Source: Cytospora piceicola
Lineage: Eukaryota; Ascomycota; Sordariomycetes; Diaporthales; Cytosporaceae
Reading direction: 5' to 3'
Assembly: GCA_023375675.1 (NCBI GenBank)
Contig: JALQBC010000043.1
Coordinates: forward strand, 62,001 to 126,000
Length of the DNA: 64,000 nt
In this document: positions 11,724-21,925 of the stretch, one piece after another
Numbering within the stretch: the stretch's first letter is position 1
Layout: each line of letters starts with the position of its first letter
Translations under genes and position numbers: made by a program
Notes under the pieces: generated by a model
Told to the model about the DNA's origin: nothing
Seen by the model: the letters and a program-made list of their open reading frames with translations, nothing else
The model's database searches: none

Positions 11724-12077
11724 CTCCTTCAATTGCGAAGATGTATTTTCGCCTTGTCGTAATGGGGCTACTAATGATGGCCATGGTGGTGCGCCTGTGG
11801 CAGGCCGTCCCGACGTTTGCCGAGGAGGGGGTCTGGGTTAATTGCGGTGGGGACTGCCGGAATCACCCCGCGTTGGCGTCATCCGGCATGTGCGGGTCTG
11901 AGTGGAAAAAAGAGACGACACCTTCATCAGTGGTCTTTGGCAGGTAGGGAGCATGCCACTTTGAACCACACATTAATTGTCTTCGGGTCCCTTCAAATCC
12001 AACCTCACCTCTTTTACAGGCTAATCCTGTGGTGCACAACAGTCGGCTCCAACCAGCGAGCTCAGCACGCCTAGAAA
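11724..12077. other. Intergenic, no firm gene
   Basis: A 68-codon open frame at 11741-11947 has a hydrophobic start and three cysteines, but it begins 17 bases after the 2EXR stop and is most likely 3' untranslated sequence. Confidence 0.4.
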
Positions 12078-13787
12078 ATGGCAGCTCGACTGCCTCCTGC
12101 ACCGACCGCTGCCGAGGATGGATCGTACTACGACTTAGGCTCATACCACCGCAGTGTGACCTCCAACAATAGCGAAGCCCAGACATGGTTCGAGCGTGGC
12201 TTGGTATGGAGCTACGCGTTCAATCATGAGGAATCGGCAGCCTGCTTCGAGCGGGCTATCGAGCTGGACCCGGAATGTGCAATGGCATATTGGGGACTTG
12301 CTTATGCTTTGGGCCCTAATTACAACAAGCCTTGGGACTTCTTCGAGGGTCACGAGTTAGAGACTACGGTGGAAAAGACCCACCGAGCAGTAAATCAGGC
12401 CGGAGAGACCTCGCAGAAGGCCACTCCGGTGGAAAGCGCCATTATCCATGCTCTCAAGTTCCGCTATCCCCGGAGTCACCTGTCGGAGGACGAGGTTAAC
12501 GATGCGGCAACGTGGAAGCACGTATGGAACGAAGACTACGCCAAAGCTATGGGTAGAGTCTACCACACCTATCCGCTCGATTTCGATGTAGCAGCCCTTT
12601 ATGTTGATGCTTTGATGAACCTCACGCCTTGGAGACTCTGGGACCTCCGTACAGGAGAGCCGGCGCCTCAGGCCTACACCTTGGAGGCAAAACGAGTTCT
12701 TGAAAAGGCCCTGGCTCAGCCAGGCGGTGACAAACACCCTGGGCTACTGCACCTATGGATACATCTCATGGAAATGAGCAGTCACCCCGAATCCGCCCTG
12801 GCCCTGGCTGACAACCTGCGAGAGCTTGTACCCGACGCTGGCCACCTGAACCACATGCCTTCTCACCTGGACATCCTTTGTGGCCAGTACAAGGCCGCTG
12901 TCGTCGCCAACACGAATGCCATCCGCGCCGACGAGAAGTATCTGGCGCGTGCAGGCCCCATGAACTTCTATACCCTGTATCGGTGTCACGACTACCACTT
13001 CCGGATATACGCCGCCATGTTCTCCGGGCAATCGAAGATCGCCCTCGACACGGCGTCTCAGCTCGAGGCCTCGCTACCAGGGACACTCCTCCGTGTCGAG
13101 TCCCCGCCCATGGCTGACTGGCTAGAGGGCTTTGTGCCGATCCGCGTCCACGTGTTAGTCCGCTTCGGACTATGGGACGACATACTCGCCATCCCGATAC
13201 CTCCGGACCAAGACCTTTACTGCACAACCACCGCGATGATCCACTACGCCAAGGGCGTCGCACTTGCCGCCCTAGGACGCGTCGATGAGGCCGATCAGGA
13301 GCGCACCGAGTTCAGAAAGGCACATGATAGAGTCCCCAAGTCGCGCACGCTCTTCAACAACACCTGTGTCGACATCCTGGGCGTCGCCAGCGAAATGCTC
13401 GACGGCGAGATCGAGTACCGCCGCGGCAACGTCGACCAGGCCTTTGGCCACCTGCGCGCCGCCATCGAGCTCGACGACGGGCTGCCCTACGACGAGCCCT
13501 GGGGGTGGATGCAGCCCACGCGACATGCGTACTCGGCGCTGCTGCTCGAGCAGGGCCGCACCGAGGACGCGCTGGCGGTGTACCGCGCCGACTTGGGGCT
13601 GGACGACACGCTGCCGCGGGCGTTCCAGCACCGGAACAATGTCTGGTCGCTTCACGGGTATCATGAGTGTCTGGTGAAGCTCGGGAGGAAGGACGAGGCG
13701 CGCGGGGTGGAGGCACAGCTGAAGGCGGCACTGGAGGTGGCGGACATCCCGATTCGGGCTTCGTGCTTCTGTCGGCTGAAGATTTGA
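12078..13787 (+). CDS. TPR-repeat protein
   Basis: Single exon, 569 residues. The clearest tetratricopeptide repeat is at about residues 32-66 (WFERGLVWSYAFNHEESAAC, then FERAIELDPE). Further TPR-like helix pairs occur near 380-410 (YAKGVALAALGRVDEADQER) and 440-520. The middle contains a His-rich block (GHLNHMPSHLDILCGQY). Long fungal proteins of this type are called TPR domain proteins without a known partner. TPR arrays normally act as protein-binding scaffolds. There is no signal peptide. The third codon positions are strongly GC-rich towards the 3' end. Confidence 0.8.
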   Translation: MAARLPPAPTAAEDGSYYDLGSYHRSVTSNNSEAQTWFERGLVWSYAFNHEESAACFERAIELDPECAMAYWGLAYALGPNYNKPWDFFEGHELETTVEKTHRAVNQAGETSQKATPVESAIIHALKFRYPRSHLSEDEVNDAATWKHVWNEDYAKAMGRVYHTYPLDFDVAALYVDALMNLTPWRLWDLRTGEPAPQAYTLEAKRVLEKALAQPGGDKHPGLLHLWIHLMEMSSHPESALALADNLRELVPDAGHLNHMPSHLDILCGQYKAAVVANTNAIRADEKYLARAGPMNFYTLYRCHDYHFRIYAAMFSGQSKIALDTASQLEASLPGTLLRVESPPMADWLEGFVPIRVHVLVRFGLWDDILAIPIPPDQDLYCTTTAMIHYAKGVALAALGRVDEADQERTEFRKAHDRVPKSRTLFNNTCVDILGVASEMLDGEIEYRRGNVDQAFGHLRAAIELDDGLPYDEPWGWMQPTRHAYSALLLEQGRTEDALAVYRADLGLDDTLPRAFQHRNNVWSLHGYHECLVKLGRKDEARGVEAQLKAALEVADIPIRASCFCRLKI

Positions 13788-14135
13788 TCAGAACAAAACC
13801 GGAGGGTGAGATCAAATGTTCGGTGTTTTCCGTGTCGCGCTGCACACTGTAATTATTTTTATGGGGAGTGGATTGCATATCTGGTACGTTTTGAGGCCTA
13901 ATTCTCACGCCGTAATCAAACCATAACACCTCGTCATGTCGTAACGTTTCTCGAACTTGGACTCCAGCCTCGCCTTTCTGAGGTCTTGCTACAATCTTGA
14001 TCTTCTGCGGGATAAGACAGGAGCAGCACGAGTTACTGATGAGGTATGATGGGAGGAGGTAACATAGGCGCTTCTCAATACCGTAGAAAATATTGAAAAG
14101 ATACCATTCTATAACAAACACCGCGGTCTAGCATC
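13788..14135. other. Convergent intergenic region
   Basis: Lies between the 3' ends of the TPR gene and the acyl-CoA synthetase gene. A minus-strand open frame through 13354-14121 is the antisense shadow of the TPR gene. No gene seen. Confidence 0.6.
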
Positions 14136-16147
14136 TTACAGTTTAGCATCTCTCTTCTTCCTTGTGTACACGGCAACCTCGACTCCTTTGACACCGCCAT
14201 CCTTCATCAGCCTCCGAAGGATCTTCCCACTGGGCGACTTAGGGATCGCGTCGACGAACACGAAACCTCCCATGATCCACTTGTATTTCGCAGTCCGCTT
14301 CTCCACCAACGCCTTTAGCTCAGCAGCCAGGCTCTCCAGCCCCTTCCGGTCCTTATTCTTCAGCAGTTCCAGGTCCCGCGGTACGACGAATGCTCGCGGC
14401 CACTCCGTCGCCTCGCTATCGTCATGGATCCCAACCACACCCGCGTCCGCCACCGCCTCACTGCTATCCAGGACCGCCTCGAGCTCTGCTGGGGCAACCT
14501 GATATGCTCGTACCTTGATCAGCTCCTTAAGCCGGTCGGTGATGTGGATATGCCCCCTCGCATCCAGATATCCTACGTCACCGGTGCGGAACCAGCCGTC
14601 CGGTGTCAGCGCCTCATTGGTGATGGACATGTCCTTGGTTCCCTCGCTGCCAAGCCCGCCTATTGGCAGGTACGCGCTTGTGACGCCCGGCGAGCGGACC
14701 AAGATCTCGCCCGGCTCATTGATCTTCTTGGGCTTCGTCGGCTCGGACTTGAAGTCCTGCCCGTCCGCGGCAATCATCAGCTCGACTCCCCAGTTCGGGA
14801 GTCCGCTATCACCCTCGCCGGCACGCATGTCTGCCTCGGTGAGGCCCCTCTGCGCCGAGGTGTTGCACGTCTCGCTGAGCCCATAGCCCATCCTCACCCT
14901 GAACCCTAGCCTCTTGTAGACCTCAGCGACGACCTCGTGCCCCAGCGGCGCGCCGCCTGTGACACTTCCCACGATGCTCTTGAAGCCGCCACTCTTCACA
15001 TACGGCTCCACCGCAGCAGACTTGGCCAGCATCACCGCCACGGGCGGCGCCATTTGTATATACGTAATCTTCCTCTTGGCGGTGGAAGACAGCATCACAT
15101 CCAGGTTGAACGAGCTCATGACGTAGCATGTGGCGCCGGTGCATGGAGCTATCAGGAAGATGTTGCACAGCCCAAAGACATGGTAGAAGGGCACGTAGCC
15201 GAGCCAGCGCTGTTCGAGTCCGGGCTTGTTGTAGTCGGCATCGTGCCAGATGGAAGAGGTGGCGAAGACGAGGGCGTTATGGCTCAGCAGGACGCCCTTA
15301 GAGCGGCCGGAGGTTCCAGAGGACCAGAGGATCACGGCGGTTCGGTTGGGCGCGGAAGACGCGTCGAGGTGATAGGGCTGGACCGGAGCGGGTGGGGTTG
15401 TGAGGAGGGCGGTCCAGTCTACTTCTTTGGATGTGGAAGCCACCTTGGTGCCTGGATTTGAGGAGGGATACTTGTCGTTTTCGATGTCGACTGTGAATAC
15501 GGAGGCCTTGGAAAAGAATTTTGCATCATTCTGAGACTGGAGGGCCTCGTGCATGGCGCCGAGGCATGCCTTGGCCGTGATAATGGCCTGTGGCCTTGCA
15601 TTCTGGAGGACCCAGCTGAGTTCACTGGCCGTCAAGGCGGGGGAGACCAGTGAGGCCGTAAGACCTGAGGCGAAGACACCAAGCAGGACCGGAGCAAAGG
15701 CTAAACAATTTGGCAGCTGGATAACGACCACCGGGGCCACTTCAGGACGTGGGCATGTTGGTGTTGGCGGGAGAGTATGGACCTGGTCGGGATCCAGGCC
15801 TAGATTTCGAAGGTTTGCTGCAATTGTGAGAGCATCCTTCTTCATTTGCCCAAGGGTGAGTGTCTGGTCTGGTTGTCTCTGGTTAGCATACATATGTAGC
15901 TGGCGGAACGTGTGGGTGGTGATGCTGGATGGTGGGGGATAGTGCATCAGCTTCATCCCATCTTACCAGTCTTGTTGTCCACAAATATCGGCTTGCTCTC
16001 TTCTATAGGGGGAAGTTTCTGAGTAGGTGGAACATGGTCGGACAGTTCCTGGAATGGGTTCCCGAACACGAAGTCGAAGACGTTTGAATGCGGATACTGC
16101 CCAGGAGGGCTGCCGCTGTACGCCACAGTATCACCTTGCTGAGCCAT
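14136..16147 (-). CDS. Peroxisomal 4-coumarate-CoA ligase-like acyl-CoA synthetase
   Basis: Two exons on the minus strand, 16147-15967 and 15868-14136, give 637 residues. The family-typical N-terminus is on exon 1 (SNVFDFVFGNPFQ to PIFVDNKT). ANL-superfamily motifs are intact: AMP-binding ILWSSGTSGRSKGVLLSH at about 241-258, GYGLSETCNT, GWFRTGDVGYLDARG, DRLKELIKVRAYQVAPAELE, and PKSPSGKILRR with the catalytic Lys. It ends in AKL, a type 1 peroxisomal signal. It should activate an aromatic or fatty acid to its CoA thioester inside peroxisomes; similar fungal enzymes include phenylacetyl-CoA ligases. A Lys/Pro-rich insert precedes EPGEILVRSPG. The acid substrate cannot be read from sequence. 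Confidence 0.88.
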
Positions 16148-17838
16148 GACGGATGGATTATGTGCTTCGAGTCACGTTATAATCGTATAATGTGGTGATC
16201 AGGTAGACACCTTTGTTATATATAGTCTGTAACCTGAAATTCGGCCTCTTTGACGCTGAATGAACATTTGAAGCTGTTGAGAATCTTGTTGATCTTTAAG
16301 TGAATCTGTTCAACTTAGGTGGGCACTTCGGCAAATGGTGAAAATGCGGGTGAGGCCCATTTTACCCCAATAATTCAACTCTTTTAAGTTTGGCCCGCCG
16401 GCACATGTCGGTCTGTTCCGGGAGGCAAGCAACACTCCCAAGGGTATTTGTCTTGGCCGGCGAATGACATCGGCAATTGACTAACCCCCCCCCCCCTCCC
16501 AATGGGCTGAGCCCCCATCCCCCCACGACTTCCGTCAAACCCTAGTATAATTAGCATATCTTGGTTGCAGGCAGGTCGAAATCAATGTCTCAAGGTTGCC
16601 TCATTTTGGTTGGGAAAACTCTGAAAGCAAATATTATCTGGCATGATTTCCAAAATAGCCGTGTTAATAACGATGACACTATTCTCATGTTCATAGTATT
16701 CGCTCCAAGTCAATGGTCATGTGCTTAGATGCTTTGGGCCGGAACATTGTACCCTAGGGTATCTATCACTTCTGTCAAAGACTTAGAATGCCCACCCCTG
16801 CTAATCCAGCTTAGGCAGCAGGACACTGAGCTTCCACTGAACTCGTCTAAACTCCCAAGGTCTGTCGGTTGGTATGTCAGTATACCTAGAAATTATTCTT
16901 ACAGTCTTGGACATGTCCTACTGGAAAACTAGCACTTGAGTAGATCAGCTATTAGCTGTATAACATCATCGTTTGTTTGATTGCCCTAGTGTTATCTTTG
17001 AAATGTCAGACACCAGTATAAGAAATGTTGTCATCCAAGTGGTATATAATAGAGGCTGAAAGAATACAGAGTGGATGGAAGGCTACCAGTGTCAGGTAGA
17101 AACATATGCCCTCCAATGTTCGGTCTGCCAGTATATACTTTGTACATGGTTATATAGTAAGCCAAGGCAAGTATCAAGGAATATCATCGTGGAACTCACT
17201 AAGTAGGAAACTGCAAGTTAAAAAGCCCCTGGGAGTTTGGCTAGATTGGATGCACAAAATTAACAGGTTTTAGGTACCATTACATGTTATGAAATAAGGG
17301 CTTCTCGGTTTTTCCTCTCCAGGCCTGGCACCAGTGGTATGAATACTTATAGCAAGCCTATTACCTGGTTCCTACACAGTTCTTTTCGTCTCAAACCCAT
17401 ACGGTACAACTAAGCCTGTGAGTCGCTTGAAGCTCTTTAGTTGACGAATGTACTTCTTCTCCAGTTGTTAGAGCCACTGCTACCTTTTCGACCTAAGTAT
17501 CAACCCTTCCTGGCACCTTTGCCTGGCCCAACCCAACCTGACCACCAACTCGTCCCCACCCCGACATACTCTACAAACCTACACCTCTTTCCAAGTTGAG
17601 TCGACAGATCAGACCGACCTCCTGCACAACAGCTACTCAGGAGCCTTCCAAAAGGTATGTCGAGCACCAGTCAATATCCCCTCCTGCCCCCTTGCCCATA
17701 ACTCTCTTGCCAGGTGTTTGCACGGTGCTACGCGCCTATTACTAGCTGCCGATACACCCTCGTCTATCCTTAAATCTAACCTCAATATTCTGACTACCTA
17801 GGTAGTTACTTACAGACAAACTCAATCAACCTGTCACG
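16148..17838. other. Long divergent intergenic region
   Basis: 1.7 kb between the acyl-CoA synthetase and the second 2EXR-like gene. It holds a run of 12 C at 16485-16496, AT-rich unique sequence at 16500-17300, and a pyrimidine-rich probable promoter/leader from about 17460. The perfect 14-base palindrome ACTACCTAGGTAGT lies at 17793-17806, just 32 bases before the next start codon. No coding frame of note. Confidence 0.6.
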
Positions 17839-19055
17839 ATGGCTTCTATTCTCTCCAGTCATGGCACGGCGCTGCCGATCTCCGTCTCTACTTCTCAGAC
17901 CCCCAACAAGCTTGTTTTCACTATCGATCGCGACGTCCAGTTCAACACCATTATACGCGACGGTCAACACGTCAGCCAGCCTAGTCAAGCTAGCAACATC
18001 GTCAACACTATCGAGAAGGACGGAAAGATTATCAGCACCGTGGATCGACATGGAAATGCCGTCGCCATGTGTACGAAAGAGAGTTTGACCTTCTTGCTTG
18101 CAAACTTCATCAAGTTCAGTGACACCACAACCAATGGCTGCTTTGGCGGAAATGGAAGATTCGCCGAGCCTCTCGAGCCTAATACCATCACCAAGAAGCG
18201 CGTCTCGGCCAAGCTTGTGAAACCTACCACCTTCTACTACTTTGATTCGCTTCCTCAAGAGATCAAAAACATGATCCTCAACGAGGTTGTCGAGCCTCAC
18301 ACTGTCACTGTCTACCAGTGCAGGGGCAATAACGTTGTCAACATTGACAGGAAGTGGACCGATATCGTGCTCTACCACGTCTGCCGCGAGTTTCGTCAGC
18401 ATGCCATCAAGAAGTTCGGTGTTCCCAAGCAACACCGCAGCTTCCCCTTCGACCCCGACAACGATACACTTTACTTGCGCGAATCCACCATCCAATGCCT
18501 CGCCCAGCTTCATCGTAGGGGAGGTCGCAAGCGGCCTGTGTTCCAGATTGGTCATTGGATGTCACGTGTAAAGGGCTTCATCGACCCCGAAATCTGGGAC
18601 AGAATTCAAACCGTGGAGTCTGAAGCTCGCGTGCCCAAAAAGGCCAGGTCTAGAGTTCCTGTTGGCATTCCGCCCATGTTTCGCAACATCAAAACCTGGC
18701 GTATTCTCGTCATCCAGCTGGACACCTGCAAGGACGCCGACAATCCTGGTACTCAGCCCTTGTTCCAGAAGAGTGACCATGGCATTCTGTATGTTATAGA
18801 CTGTCTCTCTAGCTGCTCTGAGATCTATTGGAAGCCCAAGCTCATCGAGGTCTGTCGGAGGGGCCGCATGTGCTCCAAGCCGAACAAGCTGTAAGTCAGA
18901 GAAGCCCATAGCATTTTATGCTGTTATTCCACAGAAAGCTGACGGGCTCTTTCAGGACCTGGAAGAACACCCGAAAAATCCAAGGCTTCGGCGAGGTCTC
19001 GATGGTCAAGTTTGACAATATGGATGGAATCCTCGACTATTACAAATGGATGTGA
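17839..19055 (+). CDS. 2EXR-like protein
   Basis: Two exons, 17839-18890 and 18956-19055, encode 383 residues; the GTAAGT donor and TTTCAG acceptor keep the frame and add 33 residues (TWKNTRKIQGFGEVS and beyond). The centre carries a degenerate 2EXR/F-box-like segment: FYYFDSLPQEIKNMILNEVV, then LYHVCREFRQHAIKKFG, then FPFDPDNDTLYL. The N-terminal 120 residues are Ser/Thr/Asn-rich and unrecognised. No targeting signal. It is only distantly like the 2EXR protein at 10.8 kb and is not a recent duplicate. Function unknown. Confidence 0.75.
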
Positions 19056-19900
19056 TGAGCCCCCGAGTGCTCATTCAGTCCGACGGACGTGGACGTGGAC
19101 CTACCTCTTTTTGTGTCTTCAAAACATTCGGGTCATTTTCATGGTCCTCTTCTAGGCCACCTGCAGCAGCGCTTTCTGTTGTCCTTTGATTCACAGCATC
19201 ATCACCTCCTGCTTTCTAACAGAGACAGAAGTTCAATGAGAACCCCTCTGGAATTTTTTTAAAAGTCTTTCTGGTTTTCAATGGGGCTTCTCAGGGTATT
19301 CATCACAGACTGTGACCTTCACAGAAATTCAAATTCGCTCCGTGCTCAAGGAGTCATTTTACAATGCCACCCCAGTTGGGAGGACTCACCGAATGCTCTG
19401 AGAAGGCCGCTAGGCAGCAACAACACTCAAAAGTATGCCTCGGTCTGCCTTTTCTCTCTTCTTTTCATCCCTTCTTGTATCATCATTCGTTTCTACTTGT
19501 CGTAGCTAGGAACACCAGGTCTCTGCCATGAACTTAAAAATGAATTTCAAAAATTAATGATGCTCATTGGCACTCACTCAGTGCCCCATGGATTTTGACC
19601 CAGTGACAGATGTCACATGTGCAACCTGACTTCTTGCCAGTGTAATCAAGATGACACTACAAGGCTCACACAATGGTGCTCCTCCCACATCATTGAGCTG
19701 CTTCAGTCGATCTCACAACATCCAGTCAAGCTGGCCAAATTCCATCTTAGATATGAAAGATTCCGAGATTGTTTACTACTCAAAGTCTATGTCTTTTCAT
19801 GACACTGACGCCACCTATTCTCGTGACAAGAACACAAAAGAATCCCGTCCTGCCATATGCCTAGTTCTAGAACGCCCCCTTCATGTCTTGTGTCATCAAA
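19056..19900. other. Convergent intergenic region
   Basis: 3' sides of the 2EXR-like gene and the acetyltransferase gene. Three small plus-strand open frames (60-88 codons) have no domain. No gene supported. Confidence 0.55.
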
Positions 19901-20584
19901 TCACGAATCTCTACTAATGCCTCTGATGGCAGCCCACTCTCTATCCAGCATCGAAAACAGAATCCGGTTGTACCAGACACCGTCAAAGTAATATGCCTCC
20001 CTCGTGACCCCCTCCCTAACAAAGCCAAGGCGCTGGTACAGTTTCACCGCCCGCTCGTTGAAAGAGAAGCAAGACAACCGAACCGCGTGCATGCCCGCCA
20101 CCCGGAAAGCCCAGTCCAGAGCCCAATTGATGGCCTCCGTCCCGTATCCCTCCCCCTGGTGCGCCGACGCGATCATGATGCCCAGCGTGCAGGAGCGGTG
20201 GTGTCGCGTCAGGGCATGGCAGTCGAGCGTGAGCCAGCCTACCGCGGTGAGGCCGTGCCGGGCCGTCGAGCCGCCGGCCTCGCTGGGGCTGTGACCACGC
20301 CCTTCGTCCTCGGACTCTTCCGTGTCCTGCTCGGGCACGAGGCAGATGACAGCCGCGAGGAGGCACTTTGCCAGCCCTTCTACATCGTTCTCGACGTCGT
20401 CGGCCGTGAGGGGCACGAGCAGTCGGTTCGTGCTCTGGGCGTAGGTCTCGGGGTCGTCGGCCATTACGTCGCGGATGAAGGCTGTGTGCTCGGGGCTGTT
20501 CTCGAGGGCCCTGAAGATGAGTCTCTTCGAACGGAAAAGTTGGTCGAAGGATAACCTTCCCGGTGTCGCCTGTTCTCGTGTCAT
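19901..20584 (-). CDS. GNAT-family N-acetyltransferase
   Basis: Single exon, 227 residues. GNAT motifs are in order: substrate/N-terminal part SKRLIFRALENSPEHTAFIR; beta-4 and motif A LGIMIASAHQGEGYGTEAIN with the acetyl-CoA pyrophosphate loop QGEGYG; and motif B VRLSCFSFNERAVKLYQRLG. This layout is closest to the RimJ/RimL-like class that uses acetyl-CoA to modify amino groups of proteins or small molecules. The target is unknown. An acidic low-complexity insert (EQDTEESEDEGRGHSPSEAG) lies between the N-terminal part and motif A. Confidence 0.88.
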   Translation of the reverse strand: MTREQATPGRLSFDQLFRSKRLIFRALENSPEHTAFIRDVMADDPETYAQSTNRLLVPLTADDVENDVEGLAKCLLAAVICLVPEQDTEESEDEGRGHSPSEAGGSTARHGLTAVGWLTLDCHALTRHHRSCTLGIMIASAHQGEGYGTEAINWALDWAFRVAGMHAVRLSCFSFNERAVKLYQRLGFVREGVTREAYYFDGVWYNRILFSMLDREWAAIRGISRDS

Positions 20585-21925
20585 GGTCGGGAGACTTGGG
20601 TACTGATAGCGCCGAGGAAAGAAAGCCAGTATTGCCTTTGATCCAAGTCACATCATGGAGTTTGAAGAGTGGCCTTTTGAGGAGCTCATAACACTGGTCC
20701 ACGACTTAGGGGCCAGTCCTGACAGGACAGTTGGCTCAAAGCCTGGCCGAGGCCAAGAGGGGATATCTCAACAGAAGATTTCAATGTAGCTGAACAAGTT
20801 TTGGAAATCGGCTATCGCAATACTGTCTTCTTTGGGCAGGTAGCTACCCACAACGCATCCCCCCTTTTTCTAGAAGCTTTATCGAAGCAGGTCGGATGCA
20901 GGGGAAACCATGATAGACCTGGTTCTCTAATAGCCCAGTCGCTGTAACCTGCCGAGCACCATCGCCTGTTCGGTAGAGTGAGATCTAAGCCAACATGGTG
21001 ACGTCGCATTGATCCACGCCCATGGTCGCATCGTCCGCCATCCGGCCGACTTGGGCTGCCAGTTGCGCCCCCGAGCGACGGGAGGACGCGCAATCATCAT
21101 CTGCAGCCTGGATGATAAATGATAAATTGACAAGCAGAAGCTCTGTCCACATGCAGACTTCAGATATCTTTCTGTCAAGTCGTCCTGCATCGCGTTCTTT
21201 ATTTTGCATCAGCTTCCTGATCTGATCTACTTCTGCAGCTCAGGTCAACAGGCCTGCACTTGCCATGATTATATGCCTACCCTTTGCAAGTAAGTGGTTG
21301 CTTATGATGCGGTGTGAGCAGTCCCGTCTCCCACACAATATCCCTTGATCTAGGGGGCCTGGGGGGCACTGGAGGTATGGTTTACATGCCCCTTGATCCG
21401 TCCGCCACCAACTCGACCTCGCTTCAGGAAGCCTCCGCGCGATTCTTGCTCAAACCTAGCAAAACAGCTGAAGCTGAGAAAGGAAAGGCCGAATTGAAGT
21501 GAAGTATAGTGGCCGGGCTGCCTGCCATGTACATGAAAGGACACGCAATCACGGGATGTGCGCTCGCCGATCCGCCGCTCTCAAGAATGGCCGACGGGCT
21601 TTTGGTGATTTTGTCGGCATAACACGGTCTTGGAGACCGCCCGGACGCCGAAGCCCCAAGGGACTTTATATCGTGCTCGTATTTGATGGACTGTCTCCTA
21701 CTCTCTATGGTCTGCAGTTGTGGTGAAGCACTAATTTTTGGACACATCGTTGCATAACAATAGGAAACATAGGAAGTTTGATTTGGTTCTAACCTTAGGA
21801 CTACAAACTTTCACGAAGCCTAGCTACGTCTCAGGTGTATGCCGAAATACAAAAAGGCTACCTAGGGCCTAGTCCGGTCAAACAACATCAACCTGGGAGG
21901 CTTGCAGGTGCGACCATCCTGTTCT
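20585..21925. other. Intergenic, no gene seen
   Basis: 1.3 kb between the acetyltransferase start and the peptidase 3' end. Open frames are all under about 110 codons, overlap on both strands and lack domains. A purine-rich stretch lies near 21350-21375. Confidence 0.55.

Noticed and set aside
11741..11947. 68-codon frame with hydrophobic start and three cysteines, like a small secreted peptide
   Set aside because: It begins 17 bases after the stop of the upstream gene, the hydrophobic part contains charged residues, and the cysteine spacing matches no family I know. Most likely 3' untranslated sequence.
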